From Streptomyces sp. NBC_00433 (GTDB taxonomy: Bacteria; Actinomycetota; Actinomycetes; Streptomycetales; Streptomycetaceae): a DNA stretch of 64,000 nucleotides. The notes under the pieces are model-generated. The model was not told the DNA's origin. It did no database searches and saw nothing but the letters and a program-made list of their open reading frames with translations. Of this stretch, positions 35,783 to 44,388 are shown piece after piece. Within the stretch, counting starts at the first letter, position 1, and each line of letters begins with the position of its first letter. The stretch lies in assembly GCA_036015235.1 (NCBI GenBank), contig CP107926.1, forward strand, positions 2,542,001 through 2,606,000, given 5' to 3'. The position numbers and the translations under genes are program-made.

Positions 35783-37354
35783 TCAGTCCAGGTAGTCGCG
35801 CAGCACCTGCGAGCGCGACGGGTGCCGCAGCTTGGACATCGTCTTGGACTCGATCTGCCGGATCCGCTCCCGCGTGACGCCGTAGACCTTGCCGATCTCG
35901 TCCAGCGTCTTGGGCTGCCCGTCGGTCAGGCCGAAGCGCATGGAGACCACGCCCGCCTCGCGCTCGGAAAGGGTGTCGAGCACCGAGTGCAGCTGCTCCT
36001 GCAGAAGCGTGAAGCTGACCGCGTCCGCGGGCACGACCGCCTCGGAGTCCTCGATGAGGTCACCGAACTCGCTGTCGCCGTCCTCACCGAGCGGGGTGTG
36101 CAGCGAGATCGGCTCGCGGCCGTACTTCTGGACCTCGATGACCTTCTCCGGGGTCATGTCCAGTTCCTTGGCCAGCTCCTCCGGGGTGGGCTCGCGGCCC
36201 AGGTCCTGGAGCATCTGGCGCTGCACCCTGGCGAGCTTGTTGATGACCTCGACCATGTGCACCGGAATACGGATGGTGCGGGCCTGGTCGGCCATCGCGC
36301 GGGTGATCGCCTGGCGGATCCACCATGTGGCGTACGTGGAGAACTTGAAGCCCTTGGTGTAGTCGAACTTCTCGACCGCACGGATCAGGCCCAGGTTGCC
36401 TTCCTGGATCAGGTCCAGGAAGAGCATGCCGCGGCCGGTGTAGCGCTTGGCCAGCGAGACGACCAGCCGGAGGTTGGCCTCCAGCAGGTGGTTCTTGGCC
36501 CAGCGGCCGTCCTCGGCGATGATCTCCAGCTCGCGCTTGAGCTTGGGGGCGAGCTTGTCGGCCGCCGCCAGCTTGTCCTCGGCGAAGAGGCCGGCCTCGA
36601 TGCGCTTGGCCAGCTCCACCTCCTGCTCGGCATTGAGCAGCGGGACCTTGCCGATCTGCTTGAGGTAGTCCTTGACCGGGTCGGCGGTGGCGCCGGCGAC
36701 CGCGACCTGCTGTGCGGGCGCGTCGTCCTCGTCGTCGTCGGAGAGCACGAAGCTCTCGGACTCCGTCTTCTCGGTCTCCTCCTCGCCGGCCTTGCCGGGA
36801 GCGGCGTCCTCGATCGACTCCTCCGCCTCGACCGCTTCGTCCTCGCCGGGAGAAGAAGCGGTCTTCTTGGCCGCCACCTTCTTCGCGGGGGCCTTCTTTG
36901 CGGCCGTCTTCTTGGCGGCGACCTTCTTGGCAGGCGCCTTCTTGGCTGCTGGGTTTTCCGCCTCCACCGATGGCTCCACCGTGGTCTCGGCCCCGGCCAC
37001 CGCCTCGGGAGCGGGAGCCTTGGGCGCTACGGTCTTCTTGACAGGGGCCGCCTTGGTGGCGACCGTCTTGGTGGCAGTACGCTTCGCCGGGCTCTTGGCT
37101 GCGACGCTCTTACGGGTGCGCTTGGGCGCCTCAGCGGCACTCACCATCAGCGTCACACCCTCCTCGTCGAGGACCTGGTTGAGGCTGCGCAGAACGTTCT
37201 TCCACTGGGTTGCCGGAATCTGGTCCGCTTCGAACGCCCGACGCACATCGTCGCCTGCGATCTGCCCCTGGGCCTTACCCTGCTCGATGAGCGCCATCAG
37301 AGACTCAGACTCGGCGATCTCGGACGGGAGCGTACGGGATGTGCTGGCCGACAC
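35783..37354 (-). CDS. hrdB: Principal sigma factor HrdB (SigA/RpoD)
   Basis: A 523-residue group 1 sigma factor, essential for housekeeping transcription. GTG 37354 (GAGAGG upstream) gives the HrdB N-terminus [20 protein letters not shown]; the frame to 37414 is an extension. Region 1.1 is followed by a Lys/Ala-Pro repeat insert ([20 protein letters not shown] type, about residues 135-170) and an acidic stretch, as in other Streptomyces HrdB. Then come region 1.2 ([16 protein letters not shown]), 2.3/2.4 ([20 protein letters not shown]), region 3 and region 4 ([20 protein letters not shown]). A 254-base upstream spacer holds its promoters, and the terminator at 35722 follows. Confidence 0.95.
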   Translation of the reverse strand: MSASTSRTLPSEIAESESLMALIEQGKAQGQIAGDDVRRAFEADQIPATQWKNVLRSLNQVLDEEGVTLMVSAAEAPKRTRKSVAAKSPAKRTATKTVATKAAPVKKTVAPKAPAPEAVAGAETTVEPSVEAENPAAKKAPAKKVAAKKTAAKKAPAKKVAAKKTASSPGEDEAVEAEESIEDAAPGKAGEEETEKTESESFVLSDDDEDDAPAQQVAVAGATADPVKDYLKQIGKVPLLNAEQEVELAKRIEAGLFAEDKLAAADKLAPKLKRELEIIAEDGRWAKNHLLEANLRLVVSLAKRYTGRGMLFLDLIQEGNLGLIRAVEKFDYTKGFKFSTYATWWIRQAITRAMADQARTIRIPVHMVEVINKLARVQRQMLQDLGREPTPEELAKELDMTPEKVIEVQKYGREPISLHTPLGEDGDSEFGDLIEDSEAVVPADAVSFTLLQEQLHSVLDTLSEREAGVVSMRFGLTDGQPKTLDEIGKVYGVTRERIRQIESKTMSKLRHPSRSQVLRDYLD

Positions 37355-37608
37355 GAACAACCTCTCGGAACGATGGGAACGACTCGGTGGAACCGCAGAG
37401 CGACTCAGCGTCAAGCTCGATGCTGAATATTCCTCGTACGGCCGCCACCTCTTAAGTCATCGCACTGCCTCGTCTGGCGTTACGCCCAGCTTACGTGGCC
37501 CGAGTCACACCCCAAATTGTGCAGATCAGCGGCAAAGTCGGACATGTGACACGCACGGGGCCGCCGCAGGCCCCTGACTACGGGGTCCGCGACGGCCGGG
37601 CGGGGCGG

Positions 37609-38511
37609 TCAGTGCTCGCGGGGAGCGGGGACGACATGGTCGGCGGGAGCGGCCGCCTGATCCGAGGTTACGGCGAGCAGCTGGCGCATCGCGGCCTCCG
37701 CGGTGCCGCCGTCGCCCGCGGCGAGCGCTTCGACGATGCGGTGGTGCAGGCCGACCGAGGTGTCGCCGGGCCGCTCACAGCCGGTGACCGGGCCGCCGGA
37801 GACGTGCAGTGCCGACGACACGATGCCGGACAGGTGCTCCAGCATGCGGTTGCCCGCGACCTGGAGCAGCAGGGCGTGGAATTCCACATCGGCGCGCGAG
37901 AAGGTGAGCGCGTCACCCTGGGCGGCGGCGTGGGCCATGATCTCGGCCATGTCGGCGAGCCGCTGCTGCACGTCCTCGCGGCCGTGGCCGGCGGCGAGCC
38001 GGGCGGCGAGCGGTTCGATGGTCCAGCGCAGCTCGAGCAGTTCGCGGCGCTGCTCGTCGCGCTGCGGCCCGAAGGCCCGCCATTCGATGATGTCGGGGTC
38101 GAGCAGATTCCAGTCGCTGACCGGCCGGACCCGGGTGCCGACGTTGGGCCGGGCGCTGACCAGGCCCTTGGCCTCAAGCACCCGCAGGGACTCGCGCACC
38201 ACGGTGCGGGAGACCTCGAAGCGCTGGCCGATCTCCTCGGGGACCAGCGGGCGGTCGGCGCCCAGGTCGCCGGAGACGATCATCTGTCCGAGCTGCTGGA
38301 CGAGTTGGCCGTGCAGTCCCCGGCCGCGGCTGCCTCCGGCGCGGCGGCCGACCCGGCTCATGTCCGGGTCCATGCCGTCCCAGGAACCGAGTCCTGGGCG
38401 GTCGCCGCCGGAGGCGTCGGCATACGAGTAGCGGTCCAGCTCGCCCGGGCCGGCGATGCCGGAATCAGCGGATCGAGCCGCGGTCATCATGGTGTGCGCA
38501 AGGGTACTCAC
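37609..38511 (-). CDS. GntR/FadR-family (FCD) transcriptional regulator
   Basis: A 300-residue regulator. GTG 38511 with AAAGGA upstream gives VSTLAHTMMTAARSADSGIA; the in-frame ATG at 38565 lacks a site. The N-terminal 65 residues are a lineage-specific extension. The winged helix spans about 70-135 (IGQRFEVSRTVVRESLRVLE; GLVSARPNVGTRVRP). The FCD ligand domain is at 150-280, with metal-ligand segments ADVEFHALLLQVAGN and GLHHRIVEALAAGD. FCD regulators sense small carboxylates or sugar acids. It is next to hrdB in Streptomyces; its target genes are not evident here. An AT-rich stretch just upstream (TGATAATTGACGTTTTAT, 38589-38606) probably contains its promoter and operator. Confidence 0.85.
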   Translation of the reverse strand: MSTLAHTMMTAARSADSGIAGPGELDRYSYADASGGDRPGLGSWDGMDPDMSRVGRRAGGSRGRGLHGQLVQQLGQMIVSGDLGADRPLVPEEIGQRFEVSRTVVRESLRVLEAKGLVSARPNVGTRVRPVSDWNLLDPDIIEWRAFGPQRDEQRRELLELRWTIEPLAARLAAGHGREDVQQRLADMAEIMAHAAAQGDALTFSRADVEFHALLLQVAGNRMLEHLSGIVSSALHVSGGPVTGCERPGDTSVGLHHRIVEALAAGDGGTAEAAMRQLLAVTSDQAAAPADHVVPAPREH

Positions 38512-38616
38512 GCATCCTTTGTCGGCGATGCCGATGCGGGCCTTGAGGGCTTTGCTGAAAAGCACACGAAAGGGTGAGCGCTCATCACCTGATAATTGAC
38601 GTTTTATGGGTACGAA

Positions 38617-40380
38617 TCACCCCTCTTCGCCGTCGACCCCGACAGCTCCCGCGGAGCGGACGGGAGTTGGCCTGCGGCCGCGCCTGCGACCGCGCAAAGC
38701 GCCTGCCAGATAGACGATGACCAGGCCGGACAGCGACAATGCAAGCGCCACGAAGAGCGGTTGGGCGGCCGAATGCAGCGCCGCGAGCGCCGCGCGGTCG
38801 TCGGCGCGCGAGGCTCCGCTGAGCACCGACCACAACGCGCCGCCCGCGTCGAGGAATTGCCGCCCCGTCCGGCCACCGAGCAGAGCTCGTACGCCCGGTG
38901 CCACCAGCAGCGGCACCGACAGGACCGCGGACAGGCCCAGCGCCGTCGTACGGAACGCGCAGGCCGCGAGCACCCCGGTCCAGGCGCATCCGACGGCCAG
39001 CGCCGCCCAGCCCGCCGTGGTGGCCGACAGCGCCATCGGGTCCGGGGCGTGGCCGGGCCCGAGGGCCAGCCGCAGCGCGGCGGTGTTCACCAGTGCGGCC
39101 AGCGCGGCGAGCACCAGCGCGAGGGCGCCGCTGACCGCGAGCTTGGCGGTGAGCAGCCGTGGCGCCCGGGGCTCGGGGCCGAAGCCGGCGGTCAGCGCGG
39201 GGAAGGCGAATTCCTGCCCGTAAGCCAGCGCGCCCAGCGCCCCGGCGCCGACTGCCGCGGCGGGCAGCGGAAACGCCGCGGGCCAGCCTGCCAGCAGCCG
39301 GAGCGGGGAGGCGTGTACGGCTCCGGCACGCGCCAGCAGCAGGGCGCCGACCGCGGAGGCGACCAGCGCCGCCGCGACCGTCGGCCAGGGGGTGCGCACC
39401 CCGAAGCAGCGGCGCAGTTCGTAGCGCAGCGGGCTGTGGGGCCTCCGCAGCGGCGAGGGCCGGCTCCTGGGGGCGGGACGCGGCTTGGCGTCCTCGTCGT
39501 CCCCGTCCCGGTCGGCGTCCTCGGGCCCGGCCGCCGCCGACTCGTCCGCGAGCTGGTGCAGCAGGATGCCGTGCCGGTAGGCGACCTCGCCGACGGCCGC
39601 CGATGTGGCGCCGTAGACCGCGATACGGCTGCCGCTGGTCGCGACGACCTCGGCGCCGTCCTCGGCGAGCAGCCCGGCCAGCCGCTCGGCGTACGGCGAC
39701 CGTACGGCCACGTGCGGGCGCAGCCGGGTGCCGGCGAAGACCGCCGCGGGCTGGTCGGCGACGACCCGGCCGTCCGCGAGCGCGACGACCCGGTCGGCGG
39801 TCCTGGCCAGTGCTCCGGGGTCGCGGCCGGTCAGCAGTACGGCGCCGCCGGCGGCCGCGTGGCGGCGTACGAGCGCGTGCACCCAGGCGGCTTCGCGCGG
39901 CGGAAGGTCACGCGCCGGGTCGTCGAGGACCAGCGTGTGCGGGTCGGGCAGCAGCGCCACGGCGAAGGCCAGCCTGCGGTCCATGCCGAGCGAGTACGTG
40001 CCGAGCCGCCGGTCGGCCACCGCGCCGAGGCCGACGGTCTCCAGCAGGTCGTCGGCGCGCGCGACCCGCAGTCCGTGGGCGGCGCAGAGCATCCGCAGAT
40101 GTCCGCGCGCGGTCCGGCGGGGGTGCCCGGGGACGTCGCCGAGCACCGCGCCGATCGCGCGGGCCGGCCTGGCCAGTTCGTGCAGCGGGCGGCCGTCGAC
40201 GAGCGTGGCGCCCCTGCCCGCCTGCAGGCCGAGCAGCAGGCGGACGGCGGTGGACTTGCCCGACCCCGCGGGTCCGAGCAAGCCCGTGACCTCGCCCGGG
40301 CGGATGTCGAAGGTGAGGTCGGCGACAGCGGGCGGGGAGCTGCGACGGGGCATGGTGGTCAATCCGATGGCCTGGATCAC
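38617..40380 (-). CDS. ABC transporter: ATPase fused to membrane domain
   Basis: A 587-residue fusion. Residues 1-220 are an ABC ATPase: Walker A GPAGSGKST, a signature-like TYSLGMDRRLAFAVAL, and Walker B LVLDDPARDL with Asp in place of the usual catalytic Glu region. A charged linker (EDADRDGDDEDAK) leads to about six membrane helices in the C-terminal 260 residues. The LSGGQ signature is degenerate and the residue after Walker B is Asp-Pro. ATP turnover may therefore be slow, or this half may pair with another. Half-transporter fusions of this kind are exporters; the substrate is unknown. It is immediately upstream of, and on the same strand as, the FadR-type regulator (105-bp gap). Confidence 0.75.
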   Translation of the reverse strand: MIQAIGLTTMPRRSSPPAVADLTFDIRPGEVTGLLGPAGSGKSTAVRLLLGLQAGRGATLVDGRPLHELARPARAIGAVLGDVPGHPRRTARGHLRMLCAAHGLRVARADDLLETVGLGAVADRRLGTYSLGMDRRLAFAVALLPDPHTLVLDDPARDLPPREAAWVHALVRRHAAAGGAVLLTGRDPGALARTADRVVALADGRVVADQPAAVFAGTRLRPHVAVRSPYAERLAGLLAEDGAEVVATSGSRIAVYGATSAAVGEVAYRHGILLHQLADESAAAGPEDADRDGDDEDAKPRPAPRSRPSPLRRPHSPLRYELRRCFGVRTPWPTVAAALVASAVGALLLARAGAVHASPLRLLAGWPAAFPLPAAAVGAGALGALAYGQEFAFPALTAGFGPEPRAPRLLTAKLAVSGALALVLAALAALVNTAALRLALGPGHAPDPMALSATTAGWAALAVGCAWTGVLAACAFRTTALGLSAVLSVPLLVAPGVRALLGGRTGRQFLDAGGALWSVLSGASRADDRAALAALHSAAQPLFVALALSLSGLVIVYLAGALRGRRRGRRPTPVRSAGAVGVDGEEG

Positions 40381-40423
40381 CCCAGCACCATAACGCCGGA
40401 AATGGGGTAAATCGCCCCGCGAA

Positions 40424-41158
40424 CTACACCTCGGGCCGCAGCATCGGGGGATTGAGCAGGGTGGCCCCGCCCGCCCTGAACAACTGTGCGGGGCGGCCGC
40501 CCTGACGTGTCGTCGTCCCCCCGGTCGGCACCAGGAAGCCCACCGTGCCGGTCACCTTCCGGTGGAAATTGCGCGGGTCGAGCGCCACGCCCCACACCGC
40601 CTCGTAGACCCGGCGCAGCTCCCCCACGGTGAACTCGGGCGGGCAGAAGGCCGTGGCCAGCGACGAATACTCGATCTTGGACCTGGCCCGCTCCACGCCG
40701 TCCGACAGGATCCGCGCGTGGTCGAAGGCCAGCGGCGCGGCGTCCACCGGGTGCTCCTGGCCGCCCTCGGCGAGCAGGGTGCCGACCGGCGCCCAGCGCG
40801 CGCTGCGCGCGTCCCCGCCGGCCCGCGGCGCGGGCAGATCGGGCGCGAGCACCAGATGGGCGACGCTCACCACCCGCATCCGCGGGTCGCGCTGCGGATC
40901 GCCGTAGGTCGCGAGCTGCTCCAGATGGGCACCGCTCTGCGCCCGCAGACCGGTCTCCTCGGCCAACTCGCGCGCCGCGGCCTGCGACAGGTCCTCGTCG
41001 GCCCGCACGAAGCCGCCGGGCAGCGCCCATCTCCCCTGATAAGGAGGCTCGCCACGCCGCACCGACAGCGCGCAGAGCGCGTGGTGCCGCACGGTGAGCA
41101 CGACCAGGTCGACGGTGACGGCGAAGGGCGGAAAGGCCGACGGGTCGTAGGGCGACAT
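40424..41158 (-). CDS. Nudix hydrolase/NrtR-like regulator with C-terminal winged helix
   Basis: A 244-residue protein. The Nudix box is complete: GFVRADE, seven residues, then RELAEETGL (GX5EX7REUXEEXGU). The last 80 residues (FTVGELRRVYEAVWGVALDP; RNFHRKVTGTVGFLVP) form the winged helix of NrtR-type proteins. NrtR homologues bind ADP-ribose and repress NAD-biosynthesis genes; others remain hydrolases. The intact box suggests activity is retained. Upstream, CGTC-N5-GACG (41174-41186) lies 16 bases before the start and could be its own operator. No NAD biosynthesis gene is adjacent. Confidence 0.8.
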   Translation of the reverse strand: MSPYDPSAFPPFAVTVDLVVLTVRHHALCALSVRRGEPPYQGRWALPGGFVRADEDLSQAAARELAEETGLRAQSGAHLEQLATYGDPQRDPRMRVVSVAHLVLAPDLPAPRAGGDARSARWAPVGTLLAEGGQEHPVDAAPLAFDHARILSDGVERARSKIEYSSLATAFCPPEFTVGELRRVYEAVWGVALDPRNFHRKVTGTVGFLVPTGGTTTRQGGRPAQLFRAGGATLLNPPMLRPEV

Positions 41159-41462
41159 GCCGCGATCTTAGTCGTCTGCTTGACGATAATCAGCAGGTTC
41201 GACACCTCTCCGCGATCACTTCCCTCCCTCGCCCCCTTCCCTCGTCCCGCCCGCGCGCAGCCGCCCGCCGGGCGCGGGATCCGCGACAAGCCCGCGCCCC
41301 CCGTCCGCGTACGGCCGCCAGGGGTTCGGCGGTCGCGCTGCGTGCGGCACTCCCGAGGAACGGCCTGCCGCGCGCCCTGGTCACGGGCCGTCTACGGTTC
41401 CTGAACGTAAGACGTCGTCCGCGCCGCCCCGGGATTCCGCGGAGCCGCAGAGAAGAGGCAGC

Positions 41463-42773
41463 ATGCCCGTCCACCGCCAGCCCGGCACCGTCGTCACCGA
41501 CCACCGCGTCCAGGTGCCGCTCGACCACGAGGAGCCCGACGGCGAGCACATCGAGGTCTTCGCGCGGGAGGTGGTGGCGGCGGGCAAGGCCTCCGACCGG
41601 CTGCCGTGGCTGCTGTTCCTCCAGGGCGGCCCCGGCAACCGCAGCCCGCGTCCGCTGGGCAGGGACGGCTGGCTGGAGCGCGCCCTGGACGACTACCGCG
41701 TGCTGCTGCTCGACCAGCGCGGCACGGGACTGTCCACCCCGGCGAACCGCCGGACGCTGCCCGTACGCGGCGACGCCGCGGCCCAGGCGGCTTACCTCTC
41801 CCATTTCCGAGCCGACGCGATCGTGCGGGACTGCGAGGCCGTCCGGCGCCGGCTGCTCGGCGAGGACGAGCCGTGGAGCGTGCTCGGCCAGAGCTTCGGC
41901 GGCTTCTGCGCCGTCAACTACCTGTCCTACGCGCCCGATGCCCTCAGCGAGGTGCTGATCACCGGCGGCCTGCCGGGGCTGCGGACGACTCCCGAGGACG
42001 TCTACCGAGCGGCCTACCCGCGGATCGAGCGGAAGAACACGGCGCACTACGCCCGCTACCCCGAGGACGTCGCGGCGGTCAGGGACATCGTCCGCCACCT
42101 GCGCGACCAGCCGGCCGAGCTTCCCGGCGGCGGTGTGCTCACCCCGCGCGCCTTCCAGTCCCTCGGCCTGATGCTGGGCTCCGGCACCGGGTCGCACGTC
42201 CTGCACTACCTGGTCGAGGACGCCTTCGTCACCGGCCCCGCAGGACGCGTCCTGTCCGACTCCTTCCTCACCCAGGTACAGGGACACCTCTCCTTCGCCG
42301 GCGGCCCGCTCTACGCCGTGCTGCACGAGGCGTCCTACGGTCAGAGGTCCGTCTCCGCCCGGGGGACCCAGTGGGCGGCCGAGACCGTCAGGCGCGATTT
42401 CCCCGCTTTCGACGCGGACATCGCGCTGGACGGCGAGGGTCCGGTGCTCTTCACCGGCGAGACGATCCACCCGTGGATGTTCGAGACCGACCCGGCGCTT
42501 GCACCACTGCGCGAGACGGCCGAACTTCTGGCGCAGCGCGAGGAGTGGCCGGACCTCTACGACCCGGACCGGCTGGCGCACAACAAAGTGCCCGTCGTGG
42601 CCGCCGTCTACCACGACGACATGTACGTCGACACGGCGGATTCGCTTCGAACCGCGCGGGCGATCCGGGGCCTGCGGACCTGGGTCACCGACGAATACGA
42701 GCACGACGGCCTCCGAGTGAGCGGCGGCCAGGTCCTCGACCGGCTGGTCCGGATGGTCCGCGGCGAACTGTAG
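41463..42773 (+). CDS. Proline iminopeptidase-type alpha/beta hydrolase (S33)
   Basis: A 436-residue enzyme. The S33 hallmarks are present: LFLQGGPGNRSPRP (HGGPG-like oxyanion loop), LLLDQRGTGLSTP, and the nucleophile elbow VLGQSFGGFCAVNYL. An Asp/His pair is expected near the C-terminus (HDDMYVD; EYEHDGLRVSG). The length fits the long prolyl-aminopeptidase subfamily of actinobacteria, which removes N-terminal Pro or acts on related amides. No signal peptide is seen, so it is cytoplasmic. GAAGAGGCAGC precedes the ATG. Its last 89 bases overlap the convergent DUF4192 gene. Confidence 0.85.
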   Translation: MPVHRQPGTVVTDHRVQVPLDHEEPDGEHIEVFAREVVAAGKASDRLPWLLFLQGGPGNRSPRPLGRDGWLERALDDYRVLLLDQRGTGLSTPANRRTLPVRGDAAAQAAYLSHFRADAIVRDCEAVRRRLLGEDEPWSVLGQSFGGFCAVNYLSYAPDALSEVLITGGLPGLRTTPEDVYRAAYPRIERKNTAHYARYPEDVAAVRDIVRHLRDQPAELPGGGVLTPRAFQSLGLMLGSGTGSHVLHYLVEDAFVTGPAGRVLSDSFLTQVQGHLSFAGGPLYAVLHEASYGQRSVSARGTQWAAETVRRDFPAFDADIALDGEGPVLFTGETIHPWMFETDPALAPLRETAELLAQREEWPDLYDPDRLAHNKVPVVAAVYHDDMYVDTADSLRTARAIRGLRTWVTDEYEHDGLRVSGGQVLDRLVRMVRGEL

Positions 42774-43944
42774 CCGCCTCCATGATCCTTCTGCGCCGGG
42801 CGCTCCGCAGCGTGCGCCTGACCATGTCGGGGTCCAGTCCCTGCCCGACCGCGTGCTGCAGCAGGCGGGCGAAGGTGCAGTGCGGTTCCAGGTCGAGGGC
42901 CGCGCACAGGGCGACGCGCGCCTCCGCCTCGTCGCCCGAGCACCAGGCGACCCAGCCGGTCAGCGCGAGCAGTGCGGCCGCGTGCTCCGCGTAAGGCCCC
43001 GCGCAGCGCCTGGCCAGCGCCCGCCACAGCCGGATCGCCGCACCGGCCCTGGCCGGGTCCGACCACTCCACGACCCGGTCGCGCGCCGCGTTGTCCTGAA
43101 AGCCGAGGATCATCTCCGCGGCCTCGTCGTGGCCGAGAAGCGCGTCGTCCCGGCTGTCGGACCGCGCCGGGTCGCTGATCAGCGGCGCGGTCCTGAAGGC
43201 GTCCAGCGCGCCGCGCGCGAGTTCGACCGTGCGCTCCGTGACCGCGGCGGCGGCGCTCCGGTCGAGCATGCGCGGCACGAGTCGGGCGCAGGCCAGGTCG
43301 AGCGCGGTCTCGTGGGTGGGATCGCGCGGCTCGACCGGCCGCAGCCGGGACTCCAGGTCGCGCAGCGACATCGGCATCCGGATGCCGATGTACGCCGCCG
43401 CGGCGGCGATCGCGGACCCGCCGGGCTCCGCGAGCGGCACACCCTCTTCCGCGGCGGGCGCGGCGCCGTCGGACTCCGGCCGGCAGTACGACCACCATCG
43501 GCCGCCCGAGACGCACAGCGCCTCGATCACCGGAACATCCATTTCACCGCAGGCGATGCGCAGTTGCTGGGCAAGCGGCCGCAGCCGCTCCACCACCTCG
43601 GAGGACCGCTCGCCCGCGCGCGGATCCTGGCAGAGGAAGGCGACGACGGACGACGGACGGCTGCCGCGCCGCAGACTCCCGGTCACCAGGCAGTCCGCGA
43701 GCTGACGGGCGAGATCCGCCCACTGCGCCTGGTCCTGCGGGTCGTTGGCCAGCCCGACCCGCAGCCTGCCGCCGACGCGGCCCTGCTCGCCGTGCAGGGC
43801 CAGGAGGACGACGCTGTCGTCAGGTCGGTATCCCATCAGAAACGGTAGGGCGTCGGCGAGTTCGGCAGGGCCGTGCAGGACGACCTTCGTCTCGCCCGCC
43901 GACGATGATGACTCTCCGTGCTGAGTCTGGTTGCTCTGTGTCAT
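42685..43944 (-). CDS. DUF4192-domain protein
   Basis: A 419-residue protein. ATG 43944 is chosen because the family begins shortly before GETKVVLHGPAELADALPFL; the longer frame to 44124 runs through the DnaA-box region. The core has FLMGYRPDDSVVLLALHG and GRWWSYCRPESDG, which are DUF4192 signatures. A helical C-terminal half (EHAAALLALTGWVAWCSGDE) ends in an Arg/Gly-rich tail. The function is unknown; the family is conserved in actinobacteria. The gene's 3' end overlaps the S33 peptidase gene tail to tail. Upstream lie two inverted DnaA-box sequences (43996-44027), so DnaA or replication-linked control is possible. Confidence 0.8.
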   Translation of the reverse strand: MTQSNQTQHGESSSSAGETKVVLHGPAELADALPFLMGYRPDDSVVLLALHGEQGRVGGRLRVGLANDPQDQAQWADLARQLADCLVTGSLRRGSRPSSVVAFLCQDPRAGERSSEVVERLRPLAQQLRIACGEMDVPVIEALCVSGGRWWSYCRPESDGAAPAAEEGVPLAEPGGSAIAAAAAYIGIRMPMSLRDLESRLRPVEPRDPTHETALDLACARLVPRMLDRSAAAAVTERTVELARGALDAFRTAPLISDPARSDSRDDALLGHDEAAEMILGFQDNAARDRVVEWSDPARAGAAIRLWRALARRCAGPYAEHAAALLALTGWVAWCSGDEAEARVALCAALDLEPHCTFARLLQHAVGQGLDPDMVRRTLRSARRRRIMEAATVRRGPSGPAGRGPGRRSLGGRRARIRR

Positions 43945-43992
43945 GATCCGAGGATCCCGCAGGCGGAACGCTTCCCGCCAGACCCCCTCAAA

Positions 43993-44030
43993 ACCTGTGG
44001 ATAACTCTGGATCCCGAGTTATCCACAGGT
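43993..44030. promoter_or_regulatory. Inverted pair of perfect DnaA boxes
   Basis: TGTGGATAA (43996-44004) and TTATCCACA (44019-44027) are both exact matches to the classical DnaA box. They sit in a perfect 15-bp inverted repeat (arms 43993-44007 and 44016-44030). The dyad lies 49-86 bases upstream of the DUF4192 start, where a promoter would be. Confidence 0.6.
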
Positions 44031-44388
44031 CGGTTAGCGGGGTTGACACTCCGCCGGTCGCCTCGACGGGCCAACACCCCCTCCAGAGCGCCCTGCCGCC
44101 GCCCCGCGGTGTGTGTTGCGGCACTTTCCGGCTGCTGGCGCGGCGTCAGTGGGATGGGCGGCGAACCCGCTTCCCGCGCAGGTCAGAGGGAGCGCGCCGA
44201 CGCCCCGGGGCGGCCGCATGCGGACGGCGGGCCCGCGGCGCTCAGGAGGCGCCGCGAAGGCGGGCCACTTAGTATTGGCCGGCTTGTCTTGCTTTGGTAC
44301 CGACTGCGGCGCCCCGGGAGGGGCGGTCGTCGCACGGCCCCAGAGCCGGGTGCAGGGCCCCGGACGGGCGACGAGGGACGAGGAGCGC

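Noticed and set aside
38596-40410. A 604-codon plus-strand frame opposite the ABC fusion
   Set aside because: Arg/Gly/Gln-rich shadow of the ABC gene, no recognisable domain.
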